DNA of 64,000 nt from Streptosporangium pseudovulgare (GCF_014648055.1 NZ_BMQJ01000009.1:186342-250341), one strand, 5' to 3'; positions 8,794-17,826 are shown, counted from the first letter of the stretch. Program-made: numbers and translations. Notes: generated by a model not told the origin, from the letters alone.

Positions 8794-8880
8794 CTATCGG
8801 CGCCGGGCCCGTACCGCCCAGATCACGACCACGACGACCAGCGCCAGGAAAAACAGCTCGAACCAGCCCAACCCAAACAT
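8794..8880 (-). CDS. 28-residue single-helix membrane peptide, TatA-like N-terminus
   Basis: Reading from ATG 8880 to TAG at 8794-8796 gives MFGLGWFELFFLALVVVVVI followed by WAVRARRR. It has one hydrophobic helix ending in a positive cluster, so the N-terminus is outside and the tail cytoplasmic. A G-rich GGGGGGA lies 5 nt upstream of the ATG. The opening MFGLGWFEL closely resembles the first residues of TatA/TatE (MFGLG-PEL), but the amphipathic helix and charged tail of TatA are absent. It could be a real regulatory micropeptide or chance; coding status is unproven. Confidence 0.5.
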   Translation of the reverse strand: MFGLGWFELFFLALVVVVVIWAVRARRR

Positions 8881-9070
8881 GGAGATCCCCCCCTGGTCGT
8901 GACCACCGAACTCACGGTGATCCCTCGGGCGGGCCCGGTCAAGGCTCTCACCTCTGGCGGGGGCGCTTCGGCCGCCCTGATCCGGCGAGGCGACCCGTGG
9001 TCCGTAGTTCGTAGGCCGACGCCCCCGGCGACGGCTTCCGCGACGTTCCGGGACCGTCTGTCGCCATGGC

Positions 9071-9973
9071 TCATGCCACCAGGACCGCTCTCCCGAGCGC
9101 GTGCCCGACGGCCGTCTCGTTGAACGCCCGGATGGCCGCCGTCTCCGCCGCCCTCACCCAGGCCAGGCCGAGGATCGAGGGAGGCAGCCCCGTGACGGGG
9201 ACGAAACTGATGTCCGGGCGCCTGTGGTAAGCCGCCGTGGGGGTGCAGAACAGCATGCCACCCCGGTTGAGCGCCACCTGGGTCAGGCCCTCCTGACTGG
9301 TGGCCACCGCACCGGCCCTGGGAATCGGACGGCCGGAGGGGGTGGCGGACGGTGCCGTACCCTCGCGCCACGCGCGCGGAGCCGGGCCGTCCAGGCCGAT
9401 CAGGGGAACGCCGGCCAACTCCTCCGCGCTGATGCTCGAACGGGCGGCCAGCGGGTGACGCGAGGAAACGCCCAGCCGGTACGAGACCCGGTTCAGCCCC
9501 TCACCCGTCGCCAGGTCGGGCTCGTCCACCGGGAGCAGCGTGAACGCGATGTCCACCTGCCCGGCCCGCAGTTTCCCGAAGGGATCGGAGAGCGGGATCT
9601 CCACGAGCTCTGCCCGGCACTCCGGGTGCCGGCGCTCGAAGGCGCTCACGCTGCCGGTGACGACATCCGTGGGCGTGGCCAGGAAGCCGATCCTGATCAC
9701 GCCGGCCACCTCGCGGGCGCCTGCCTTGGCCCGGCTGACCGCGTTCGTGAGGCCGTCGTATGAGGGGCGCAGGTCGGCCAGGAACCGTTCGCCCAGGGGC
9801 GTGAGGCTCACGCGCCTGCTGGTCCGCCGGAAGAGCCGGCCGCCGATCCTGTCCTCCAGTGAGCGTATGAGCTGGCTCACCCGGCCGGGTGACAGGTAGA
9901 GGCGCTCGGCCGTACGCGCGAAGTGCAGTTCCTCACCGAGCACGATGAAGCACTCCAGTTCCCTGAACTCCAT
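9071..9973 (-). CDS. LysR-family transcriptional regulator
   Basis: A 300-residue LysR-type regulator. The N-terminal winged helix-turn-helix reads MEFRELECFIVLGEELHFAR, with SPGRVSQLIRSLEDRIGGRL as the recognition region (about residues 1-65). The remaining part is the LysR substrate-binding domain with VIRIGFLATP and VDIAFTLLPVDEPD. ATG 9973 follows GGAGG with a 5-nt gap. It is divergent from an MFS transporter gene, and a 17-bp palindrome lies between them, so it probably controls the transporter in response to a small ligand. Confidence 0.92.
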   Translation of the reverse strand: MEFRELECFIVLGEELHFARTAERLYLSPGRVSQLIRSLEDRIGGRLFRRTSRRVSLTPLGERFLADLRPSYDGLTNAVSRAKAGAREVAGVIRIGFLATPTDVVTGSVSAFERRHPECRAELVEIPLSDPFGKLRAGQVDIAFTLLPVDEPDLATGEGLNRVSYRLGVSSRHPLAARSSISAEELAGVPLIGLDGPAPRAWREGTAPSATPSGRPIPRAGAVATSQEGLTQVALNRGGMLFCTPTAAYHRRPDISFVPVTGLPPSILGLAWVRAAETAAIRAFNETAVGHALGRAVLVA

Positions 9974-9991
9974 CCCCGCCTCCGTCTGGTC

Positions 9992-10008
9992 GTTTAGCCC
10001 ACCTAAAC
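9992..10008. promoter_or_regulatory. palindromic LysR-type operator
   Basis: GTTTAG (9992-9997) and CTAAAC (10003-10008) form a perfect inverted repeat with a 5-bp spacer and fit the T-N11-A pattern bound by LysR regulators. It lies in the 91-bp gap between the LysR gene and the divergent MFS gene. Confidence 0.65.
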
Positions 10009-10064
10009 CAAGCCTTCGGCCTTCGGCGTTGTTCCCGCCGGTGGACGGCAGAAGGCTGGACGGC

Positions 10065-11333
10065 ATGACCATGACTGACGTCTCCACCGCCACCCGAGCG
10101 CGCTGGCTCGCGGTGTTCTCGGTCTCGGTGGGCACCTTCACCGTCGTGACCAGCGAGATGCTGCCCGTCGGCCTGCTGACCTCGATCGCCGCCGGCCTTG
10201 GCGTCTCCGACGGGACGGCCGGGCTGATGATGTCGGCGCCCGGGTTGGTCGCCGCCGTCTCCGCGCCGGTACTGGCGATCACCGCTCGACGGCTCGACCG
10301 GCGTGTCACGTTGCTGGGGCTGATGGCGCTGCTGGCGGTGGCGAACCTGGCGGGCGCGTTCGCGCCGAACTACCCCGTCATGCTGGCCGCCCGGGTGCTG
10401 ACCGGGGTGAGCATCGGCGGGTTCTGGGCCTTCGCGGCGGGGCTCGGCCTGCGACTGGTGCCCGAGCGGTCCGTTGGCCGGGCCACATCGATCATCTTGG
10501 CCGGGGTGTCGGTGGCGTCGGTGCTGGGGGTGCCCGCGGGGACCTTCATCTCCTCGTTCGCGGGGTGGCGGACCGCGTTCGTCTCCATGGGGGTGCTGGC
10601 CCTGGCCCTGCTCGCACTGCTGGCCGCCACCTTGCCGCCCCTGCCCGGCGAGTCCCGGGCGGGGGAGGCCGAGCCGTCACCCCACGAGACCCCCTCCCCC
10701 GCGCCGAAGGGGCGGCTCTCCCGGCTCTCCAGCCCGCTCAGGGTCGTCCTCGTCCTGACCGTCCTGATCGTGTCCGGCCACTTCGCGGCCTACACCTACG
10801 TCCGGCCGTTCCTGGAGCAGGTCTCACACGCCGGTCCCGCCTACGTCAGCGCCGCCCTGCTCCTGTACGGCGTCGCGGGCGTGGCCGGTAACTTCGCGGC
10901 AGGCGCGTGGGCGGCCAGGAACCCCAGACCGGCCCTGGTCGCACTGGCCGCGCTGATCGCGCTCTCCACGGCGGCGTTGCCCCTGGTCGGCCTGCCTCTG
11001 GTCATGCTCGTGGTGTGGGGTCTGGGCTACGGCGGCGTGGGCGTGACGCTGCAGCTCTGGATCATGCGGTCGGGCGGCGGTGAGATGGGCACGGCTCTCT
11101 TCGTCGGCGCCTTCAACGTTTCCATCGCGCTCGGCTCGTTCGCCGGCGGCCGGATCGTGGACGGCGTGTCGCTCTCCGCGGTGATGTGGGTGGGAGCGGC
11201 GCTCGCCGTGGTCAGCGCGAGCGTCGCGGGCGTCGCGGGCGTCGCGGGCGTCGGGCGAGTCACGGATGTCTCGAGCGTCTCGGATGTCTCGGGCAGGAGC
11301 AGGACGGCCGGTTCGTCGAAGGGCCGCGCCTGA
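10065..11333 (+). CDS. MFS transporter, drug/sugar efflux type (DHA1-like)
   Basis: The protein has 422 residues and about 12 hydrophobic helices. The first segment LAVFSVSVGTFTVVTSEMLP and the following LPVGLLTSIAAGLGVSDGTA are typical of the DHA1 efflux/YdhP-AraJ group, and RRLDRR occupies the place of the MFS loop 2-3 motif. A charged linker (about residues 200-235) separates the two six-helix halves. ATG 10065 lies 8 nt after GAAGG. The C-terminus is low in complexity (VAGVAGVAGVGRVTDVSSVS), reflecting short tandem DNA repeats at 11219-11295. The substrate is unknown; regulation by the divergent LysR protein is likely. Confidence 0.9.
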   Translation: MTMTDVSTATRARWLAVFSVSVGTFTVVTSEMLPVGLLTSIAAGLGVSDGTAGLMMSAPGLVAAVSAPVLAITARRLDRRVTLLGLMALLAVANLAGAFAPNYPVMLAARVLTGVSIGGFWAFAAGLGLRLVPERSVGRATSIILAGVSVASVLGVPAGTFISSFAGWRTAFVSMGVLALALLALLAATLPPLPGESRAGEAEPSPHETPSPAPKGRLSRLSSPLRVVLVLTVLIVSGHFAAYTYVRPFLEQVSHAGPAYVSAALLLYGVAGVAGNFAAGAWAARNPRPALVALAALIALSTAALPLVGLPLVMLVVWGLGYGGVGVTLQLWIMRSGGGEMGTALFVGAFNVSIALGSFAGGRIVDGVSLSAVMWVGAALAVVSASVAGVAGVAGVGRVTDVSSVSDVSGRSRTAGSSKGRA

Positions 11334-11445
11334 TCCGGGTGGCGAAGGGGATCGGCCCGGCGCGTACCGGGCCGGATGAGCGGGCCCGCCGGGACCGGGG
11401 AAAGCGGGAGCGAGCGGAGTGCCCGGTGAAGCCTAGACTTGCGGC

Positions 11446-14400
11446 ATGCCGATCCACCTGACCCTGCTCGACGGTGTGCGGTGGCAGGGGCGGCCGGTGG
11501 TCGGCGAGAGGGCTCAGGCCCTGCTCGCGGCCCTCGCGCTCGACGGCCGGACCGTGAGCGCGGACCGGCTCGTCGCGGAGGTGTGGGGGGACGGCGAACC
11601 GGCCAATCCGGCGAAGGCGCTGCAGGTCCTGGTGTCCCGGGCCAGGTCGGTCGTGGGGCCCGCGTCACTGGTCACGGAGGGGAACGGCTACCGGCTCGCG
11701 GTTCCGCCCGACCTGGTCGACGCCGGTCGGCTGCACGGTCTGGCGGACCGGGCGGGGGCGCTGCTCGCCGAGAATCCCGCCGCGGCGGCCGCGGCGGCGG
11801 AGGAGGCTCTCGCGCTGGGCGCCGGGACGCCGCCGCCCGAGGGCGGCGGCCCGCTGGCCGAGGTGCGCCGCCGCGCGGAACACGACCTGGCGTCCGCGCG
11901 GATCGTGCTCGCCCGGGCCCGGAGCCGGAGCGGCGACCACGGTCCCGCCCTGCCCGGGCTGGAGGAGGCCGCGCGCGTCCGTCCCGAGGACGAGGGGCTG
12001 CTCGCCGACCTCCTGCGCAGTGAGGCGGCGGTGCGCGGAACGGGCGCCGCCCTGGACCGCTTCGAGCGCCACCGGTCGGACCTGCGCGACCGGATCGGCG
12101 CCGACGTCGGCCCGGAGCTGCGGCGGGTCCATCGTGAGCTGCTGGCGCTCGACAGCCCCGTGCGCGCCGGCGTGCGGTTCGACGCGACCCCGCTGCTCGG
12201 CCGCGACGACGACCTCAGGCGGGTGCGGGCACTGCTCGCCGCCTCCCGGGTGGTCTCGATCCTCGGTCCCGGCGGGCTCGGCAAGACCCGGCTCGCCCAC
12301 GCCGTCGCCCGCGAGGTCCCGCAGCCGGTGGTGCACTTCGTCGAACTGGTCGGCGTGACCGCGCCCGAGGACCTGGTCGGCGAGGTCGGGTCGGCGCTCG
12401 GCGTCCGCGACTCGGTGACCGGACGCCGCACGCTCACCCCGCGGCAGCGCGCCGACGTCCGTGCCCGGATCGCCCAGCAGCTCGACCTGGCCCCGGCGCT
12501 GCTGGTGCTCGACAACTGCGAGCACCTGGTGGAGGCGGTCGCCGACCTGGTCGCCTATCTGGCCGCGACCACGCGGGAGCTGCGCGTCCTCACCACGACC
12601 CGCTCACCGCTGGCGATCGCCGCCGAACGCGTCTATCCGCTGCCCCAGCTGGGAACCGGTGACGCGGTCGAGCTGTTCCGCGACCGCGCGACCGCGGCCC
12701 GGCCCGGTGTGCGCCTGGACGAGGACGACGTGGGCGCCGTCGTGGCCCGCCTGGACGGCCTGCCGCTCGCGATCGAACTGGCCGCCGTGAAGGTGCGGGT
12801 GATGTCACCGGCCGAGATCGCCCGCCGGCTGGAGGACCGGTTCACGCTGCTGCGAGGCGGCGACCGGAGCGCCCCCTCGCGGCACCAGACGCTGCTGGCG
12901 GTGATCGACTGGTCCTGGAACCTCCTCGGCGAGCGGGAGCGCCGGGCCCTGCGCCGCCTCTCCGCCTTCCCGGACGGCTTCGCCCTCGACGCGGCGGAGG
13001 AGGTGCTCGGCGGCGACGCCCTCGGCGACGTCGAGGAGCTCGTGGAGCAGTCCCTGCTCACCGTCGTGGAGACGGCCGGCGGGGTGCGGTACCGCATGCT
13101 GGAGACGGTGCGCGAGTTCGGCCGGGTGCGGCTGGACGCGGCCGGTGAGACCGCCGGCGCGCGGGCCGCCGTACGCGCGTGGGCCGTGGGATACGCCGAC
13201 CGGCACAGCGCCCGCCTGTACTCGCCGGAGCAGGTGGACGCGATGGACCGGCTGCGTTCGGAGGAGACGAACCTCGCCGACGTTCTGCGCGAGGCCCTCG
13301 CCGATCCCGACCCCGAGGCGGTCGTGGTGCTGTTCTCCGCTCTGGGCGGCTACTGGACGATCCGCGGAGATCACCCGCGCTGCACCGTCCTCACCCCGGC
13401 CGTCACCGCCGCCCTGGACGGTTGGACGCCTCCGCCCCGGCTCCTCGACCGGGCCCGGATGACCCTGAGCATCGCGCTGTTCAGCACCGTCATGGCCTCC
13501 CCCGAGGAGATCGGGACGCCGGCCCGGCTGCTGTCCGGGCTGGGCGCCGACTCGGCGAACCCGTCCGTCAGGGCGCTGGTGACCGCCCTGCTCACCATGG
13601 TGTCGGATTCCGGGAACGGCCTGGACGAGCTGGCCGCCGATCCCGACCCGCTGATCCGCCGGATCGCATTGCACTGGCTGAGCCACGGCCGGGAGAACGC
13701 CGGCGACCCGGTCGGCGCGATCGAAGCCGCCCGGGCCGCCCTGGAACTCGTCGGCGACGACGGCGGCCCCTGGCACCGGGCGACGCTGCGCACCCAGCTG
13801 GTCGGCATGTACGCGCACCTCGGTGACTCCGCGTCGGCGTCCAGGCATGCCACCGAGGCGCTTCCGGTGCTCGAACGCCTCGGGGCGATGGAGGACGTCG
13901 TCCAGATCCGCGCCACCCTCGCCATGGCGGCGCTCGCCGAGGGACGCCGTGACGAGGCCGCACGGATGACCGACGACCTGGAGGCGCTCGCCTCCCAGGG
14001 CACCTACGGCGAGGTCCTGTCGGCCGCCGCCGCCAGGGCCGAGCTGGCCCTCGCCGACGGCGACATCGCCGGGGGGCTGCGGCGGTACCGCGAGGCGGCC
14101 GAGGCGCTCCGGGGCCTGTGCGTCCCGGGCGCGCCGGGTGGTTCCACTCTGTGGACCATCCTGGGCGAGGTCATCGCGCTCTCGGCGTTCGCGCAGTACG
14201 GCGAGGGCGACGACGGCGCGGACCTCTTCGAGGCGCTGCGGGCCGAGGTCCTGGTCGTGTTCGACCTGGACCGCGCTTTCCCGGACCTCCCGGCGATGGG
14301 GATGGCGCTCGCCGGGCTGGGCATCTGGGGTCTGCTGAAGGGGTCGATGCCCGACGAGGAGGCGGTCCGGCTGCTCGTGCTCGCCGACCGGTTCGCCTAC

Positions 14401-14556
14401 AACCGGTTCACCCCGACGATGCGGTGGTCGGTGCTGTCCGCGCACGCCGAACGGGTCGCCCCCGGCGCCATCTCCCGGATCGAGGCCGGGTACGGAGCAC
14501 GGCGCGGCCCCGACCTGCTGGCCGAGGCCCGCGCCGTCCTGGAGCGGGTGATCTGA
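11446..14556 (+). CDS. SARP/AfsR-type regulator: OmpR-like DNA-binding, BTAD, NB-ARC ATPase, TPR-like C-terminus
   Basis: A 1036-residue regulator. The N-terminal 85 residues form the OmpR-like winged helix of SARPs (SADRLVAEVWGDGEPANPAK, LQVLVSRARSVVG). A BTAD region follows to about residue 245. The ATPase part has a P-loop GPGGLGKT at residues 274-281, a LLVLDNCEH Walker B-like segment and the GLPLAIELAA motif. The rest is helical and TPR-like. Such proteins activate secondary-metabolism or transport genes by binding direct heptamer repeats. Exactly such repeats lie upstream of the exporter genes that end 6 bp from this gene (convergent), at 16494-16542, so those genes are its likely target. 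The ATP requirement is inferred from family. Confidence 0.9.
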   Translation: MPIHLTLLDGVRWQGRPVVGERAQALLAALALDGRTVSADRLVAEVWGDGEPANPAKALQVLVSRARSVVGPASLVTEGNGYRLAVPPDLVDAGRLHGLADRAGALLAENPAAAAAAAEEALALGAGTPPPEGGGPLAEVRRRAEHDLASARIVLARARSRSGDHGPALPGLEEAARVRPEDEGLLADLLRSEAAVRGTGAALDRFERHRSDLRDRIGADVGPELRRVHRELLALDSPVRAGVRFDATPLLGRDDDLRRVRALLAASRVVSILGPGGLGKTRLAHAVAREVPQPVVHFVELVGVTAPEDLVGEVGSALGVRDSVTGRRTLTPRQRADVRARIAQQLDLAPALLVLDNCEHLVEAVADLVAYLAATTRELRVLTTTRSPLAIAAERVYPLPQLGTGDAVELFRDRATAARPGVRLDEDDVGAVVARLDGLPLAIELAAVKVRVMSPAEIARRLEDRFTLLRGGDRSAPSRHQTLLAVIDWSWNLLGERERRALRRLSAFPDGFALDAAEEVLGGDALGDVEELVEQSLLTVVETAGGVRYRMLETVREFGRVRLDAAGETAGARAAVRAWAVGYADRHSARLYSPEQVDAMDRLRSEETNLADVLREALADPDPEAVVVLFSALGGYWTIRGDHPRCTVLTPAVTAALDGWTPPPRLLDRARMTLSIALFSTVMASPEEIGTPARLLSGLGADSANPSVRALVTALLTMVSDSGNGLDELAADPDPLIRRIALHWLSHGRENAGDPVGAIEAARAALELVGDDGGPWHRATLRTQLVGMYAHLGDSASASRHATEALPVLERLGAMEDVVQIRATLAMAALAEGRRDEAARMTDDLEALASQGTYGEVLSAAAARAELALADGDIAGGLRRYREAAEALRGLCVPGAPGGSTLWTILGEVIALSAFAQYGEGDDGADLFEALRAEVLVVFDLDRAFPDLPAMGMALAGLGIWGLLKGSMPDEEAVRLLVLADRFAYNRFTPTMRWSVLSAHAERVAPGAISRIEAGYGARRGPDLLAEARAVLERVI

Positions 14557-14562
14557 CACCGC

Positions 14563-15438
14563 CTACATCTTGCGGGAGTAGGAGCGGACCGCCAGCGGAG
14601 CGAAGATCGCGACGACGACCGCGCAGCCGATGACCGCCCAGCCGACCTCGGCCGTCACGGCCCCGTCGTTGAGCAGGTCGCGCACCGCGGAGACGACGTG
14701 CGACACCGGGTTGACCTTCACGAACGCCTCCAGCCAGCCGGGCAGCGTCTCGGCGGGGACGAAGGCGTTGGACAGGAAGGTCAGCGGGAACATGATCATC
14801 ATTGAGATGCCCTGGACGCTCTGCGCCGAGCGCGCCATCGTGCCCAGCCAGGTGAAGATCCACGCCAGCGACCAGCCCGCGATCACGGTGAGCACGATGC
14901 CTCCGACGCAGCCGAGCACGCCGCCGCCGGGGCGGTAGCCGATGACCAGGCCGGTGACGAGCGTCAGCACCGACGCGATGCCGTAGCGGATCAGGTCGGC
15001 GATCATCGGACCGGCCAGGGGGGCGATCCTGGCGATCGGCAGGGACTTGAAGCGGTCGAAGACCCCCTTGTCCATGTCCTCGCGCAGTTGCACGCCCGTC
15101 GCCATGCAGACGGTCAGGGCGGTCTGGGCGAGGATGCCGGGGATCAGCACCGGGAGGTAGTCCGACACGCTGCCGGAGATCGCGCCGCCGAAGATGAACG
15201 CGAACATCGCCGTGAACAGCAGGGGCTGGATGAGGACGTCGAAGAACTGCTCGGGCTTGCGGCGCATCTTCTTCAGGGCCCGCCACGCCATCGCCAGGGT
15301 CTGGACCAGGGTCTCCTGAAACGAGCTGTGGGACGTGGTGCGGGCGACCGCGGCGGACGGGTCGACGCGCCGGGAGGCGCCGGGGGCCGGGGGCGTCGGA
15401 GTCGTCGGGGGCATCGGGGTCGTGGCGCTCGTGGTCAT
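14563..15438 (-). CDS. ABC-2 type exporter permease (DrrB-like)
   Basis: The protein has 291 residues. After a Thr/Pro-rich N-terminal tail (about 40 residues), six membrane helices follow with the ABC-2 pattern, including LLFTAMFAFIFGGAISGSVS, DYLPVLIPGILAQTALTVCM, FPLTFLSNAFVPAETLPGWL and VNPVSHVVSAVRDL. These match DrrB-type exporters of daunorubicin-like drugs. The ATG overlaps the stop codon of the ATPase gene by 4 bp, so the two form one exporter. It would pump a hydrophobic compound out of the cell; the compound is unknown. Confidence 0.92.
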   Translation of the reverse strand: MTTSATTPMPPTTPTPPAPGASRRVDPSAAVARTTSHSSFQETLVQTLAMAWRALKKMRRKPEQFFDVLIQPLLFTAMFAFIFGGAISGSVSDYLPVLIPGILAQTALTVCMATGVQLREDMDKGVFDRFKSLPIARIAPLAGPMIADLIRYGIASVLTLVTGLVIGYRPGGGVLGCVGGIVLTVIAGWSLAWIFTWLGTMARSAQSVQGISMMIMFPLTFLSNAFVPAETLPGWLEAFVKVNPVSHVVSAVRDLLNDGAVTAEVGWAVIGCAVVVAIFAPLAVRSYSRKM

Positions 15439-16433
15439 CGGGCCGCCTCCATCCAGGGTTCGCCGGCCTGGGATTCGCCGGTTCGGGGTTCGTCGGCGCC
15501 GTGGCCGGTCAGCGTCAGGAAGACCTCGTCCAGCGTCGGCTTGGCGACGCTCACCGAGGAGATGCCGATGCCCGCCTCCCGCAGGCCGATCAGGACGTCC
15601 GCGGCCCGGTTCGGGTCGGGGAGGGGGATGTTCACGCGTCCCGACTCCGGGGTCAGGACCGGGTCCTCGGCCAGCAGCCGGCGGACGATGTCCGCGGCCA
15701 GGGCGAGGTCGGAGCCGTCCGCGAGGCCGAGCTGCAGGGTCGAGTCGCCGACCTGGGTCTTCAGGGCGTCGGGGGTGTCCTCCGCGACCTTCCGGCCCCG
15801 GTCGATCACGGCCACGCGGTCGGCCAGCTGGTCGGCCTCGTCCAGGTACTGGGTGGTGAGGAGGATCGTGGAGCCGTCGGTGACCAGCTCGCGGATGGTG
15901 TCCCACATCTGTCCCCGGGTCCTGGGGTCGAGGCCGGTCGTGGGCTCGTCCAGGAAGATCAGGGGTGGGCGGGTGATCAGGCTCGACGCCAGGTCCAGGC
16001 GGCGGCGCATGCCACCACTGAACTGGGACAGGGGGCGGTCGGCCGCCTCCTGGAGGCCGAAGCGTTCGAGCAGGTCACCGGCGATCGCCTTGGCCCGGGC
16101 GCTCGTCAGGCCCTGCAGGCGGGCGAACAGCCGGAGGTTCTCCCGGGCGGTCAGGTCCTCGTCCACCGAGGCGTACTGGCCGGTGACGCCCACCAGCTGC
16201 CGGATCCGGTGGGGTTCCCGCCGGACGTCGACGCCGAAGATCTCCGCGTGGCCGCCGTCGATCGGGAGCAGGGTGGCGAGCATCCGGAGCGTGGTGGTCT
16301 TGCCCGCTCCGTTGGGGCCGAGGACTCCGAAGATCTCGCCCTGCCGTACGTGGAGGTCGATCTCGTCCACGGCCCGGAAGTCCCCGAAGTCCTTGACCAG
16401 ACCGTCGGCGCGGACGGCATCGAGGTCCGCCAT
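15435..16433 (-). CDS. ABC exporter ATP-binding subunit (DrrA-like)
   Basis: The 332-residue ATPase has Walker A GPNGAGKTTTL, signature FSGGMRRRLDLA, Walker B LIFLDEPTTGLDPRTRGQ and switch histidine in TQYLDEADQLADR. The YASVDEDLTARENLRLFARL segment and the C-terminal extension place it in the DrrA daunorubicin-resistance group. It powers the permease it overlaps by 4 bp. Three 7-bp repeats with 11-bp spacing precede the gene, suggesting control by a SARP. It may give self-protection or export for a metabolite made elsewhere. Confidence 0.94.
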   Translation of the reverse strand: MADLDAVRADGLVKDFGDFRAVDEIDLHVRQGEIFGVLGPNGAGKTTTLRMLATLLPIDGGHAEIFGVDVRREPHRIRQLVGVTGQYASVDEDLTARENLRLFARLQGLTSARAKAIAGDLLERFGLQEAADRPLSQFSGGMRRRLDLASSLITRPPLIFLDEPTTGLDPRTRGQMWDTIRELVTDGSTILLTTQYLDEADQLADRVAVIDRGRKVAEDTPDALKTQVGDSTLQLGLADGSDLALAADIVRRLLAEDPVLTPESGRVNIPLPDPNRAADVLIGLREAGIGISSVSVAKPTLDEVFLTLTGHGADEPRTGESQAGEPWMEAAR

Positions 16434-16493
16434 GACACGTCTCCTCTCTCCGCCGGGTATCTCCCGGCGTCGGAGAAGAGCTTCCGCGCCGTC

Positions 16494-16542
16494 GGCTTCA
16501 TTGCGGCTTCACGGTGGTTTCACCGCTGAACCGCCGGTTTCA
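16494..16542 (-). promoter_or_regulatory. SARP-type direct heptamer repeats before the exporter
   Basis: On the plus strand GGCTTCA (16494-16500), GGCTTCA (16505-16511) and GGTTTCA (16516-16522) are spaced exactly 11 bp apart, and a further GGTTTCA lies at 16536-16542. Read toward the exporter gene they are TGAAACC, TGAAGCC, TGAAGCC with 4-bp spacers. SARP/AfsR proteins bind direct heptamers with 11-bp or 22-bp periodicity. The repeats end 61 bp before ATG 16433. Confidence 0.65.
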
Positions 16543-16612
16543 CCGGCTCCGGCGCCTCGGGTACGGCGGGCACCGGCACGGCAGGCGTCCGCCGTGCGCG
16601 ATCCGGGCGGGG

Positions 16613-17596
16613 CTACAGCCCGCGCAGCACCTGCATGGCGTCCCTCTCGATGCGCGAGAGATCGCGGAGAATGACGCCGGCCTGTTCGAGATGCCCCGCG
16701 TCGCCGCTCTCCCCGGCCTTCGTGATCAGGCCGGCCACGTCCGTCCACAGGGTGGCGGCCTCGGTGTACAGCCTGTGACCGGTGCGGAGGCCGGTGTCGT
16801 CGATCAACTGGGCGCACTCGCCGAGGAAGTCGCGATAGAGGGCGCGGAACAGGGCGCCGCCGGTGCCGGCCTCCTCCATGAGGACGGCCGCCTGCGGCAG
16901 GTCCTGCCGCGGGTCGCCGGCGCGCAGCAGCCATCCGGGCACCCGCTCGGCGGCTTTCCCGATGCCCCGGTGGCCGAGGTTCGCGATGGGAGCGGACAGG
17001 AAGGCGTCGGCGCAGTCCCTGATGGCAGGGATGATCTGGTCCTGCCAGCGGGGCGGCTGCTCCGGCAGGGTGATGGTGAAGGATCGGTTCCTGGCGGTCA
17101 TCGGGCCGCGTTCGGCCCGCGCCATGGCTAGGCCAGCCCTGCTGGCGCGCACCGCCCCTCCCTGCTGCCCGGTGTCCACCAGGTGGACGTCGTGCTCGTC
17201 GTAGCCGTACATGGCGACCACATGGCCGCCGAAGTGCACCTTGGAGCGGAAGTACTCCAGGTGGTAGCAGTCGAGCTGGAGGCCGACCGGCCGGCCGGCG
17301 TCGATGGGGGCGGCCACGTTCTCCCACGCCTTTCGCGGTGAGGTGGTCTCCTTGACCAGCAGTGTCAGCCCCAGCCTGGCGGTCAGGTTCCTGGTGAGTT
17401 CGAAGGGCCTGACGCGGCCTCCGAGGAAGGGGAACGCCATGCCCTTGCCGTCCCAGTAGATGAAGGACAGGCCCGAGCCCAGCCCGAACAGCATGGGCTC
17501 GGACAGATCGAGTCCCTCGTGCCGCAGCAGCACCCCCAGCGTCGTCGTCTCGCAGTGGTGCGTACCGCGAACCTCGATGTCCTTCACGATGGGCAT
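16613..17596 (-). CDS. BtrH-like acyltransferase (BtrH N-terminal domain, DUF4872)
   Basis: A 327-residue protein. The N-terminal part resembles butirosin biosynthesis protein BtrH: HHCETTTLGVLLRHEGLDLS with candidate nucleophile Cys15, followed by PMLFGLGSGLSFIYWDGKG and a papain-like histidine region FGGHVVAMYGYDEHDVHLVD. The C-terminal half is helical, like DUF4872. BtrH transfers a gamma-glutamyl-aminobutyryl group from a carrier protein to an aminoglycoside; relatives occur in many natural-product clusters. Here no carrier protein or aminoglycoside genes are adjacent. ATG 17596 follows GAGGAG. The acyl donor and acceptor are unknown. Confidence 0.75.
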   Translation of the reverse strand: MPIVKDIEVRGTHHCETTTLGVLLRHEGLDLSEPMLFGLGSGLSFIYWDGKGMAFPFLGGRVRPFELTRNLTARLGLTLLVKETTSPRKAWENVAAPIDAGRPVGLQLDCYHLEYFRSKVHFGGHVVAMYGYDEHDVHLVDTGQQGGAVRASRAGLAMARAERGPMTARNRSFTITLPEQPPRWQDQIIPAIRDCADAFLSAPIANLGHRGIGKAAERVPGWLLRAGDPRQDLPQAAVLMEEAGTGGALFRALYRDFLGECAQLIDDTGLRTGHRLYTEAATLWTDVAGLITKAGESGDAGHLEQAGVILRDLSRIERDAMQVLRGL

Positions 17597-17826
17597 ACGT
17601 CGCTCTCCTCACAACCGGGCGACCAGCGTGCCCGTCGCCTCCCTGGCCGGTCACCAGGATCATCAGAGATACCTTGATGCCTCCCACAGGGGGAGAGTCC
17701 AGCCGTGTGATCCTCACCTCGCCGGACGCCCCCGTGCGGTTCACCGCCGGATTCCGGGAGCGACACCGGATTCCGGCGGGGGTGCTCCGGATCGACCGGC
17801 CGTTCCGCGGCGGAGCGCTCACGGCC
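17597..17826. other. intergenic region between AfsR-like and BtrH-like genes
   Basis: A 230-bp gap that should hold the BtrH-like promoter. The palindromic-looking CCGGATTCCGG occurs twice with 19-bp spacing (17747-17757 and 17766-17776). A short stem CTCCC-ACAG-GGGAG lies near 17680-17695. No gene was seen. Confidence 0.4.
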
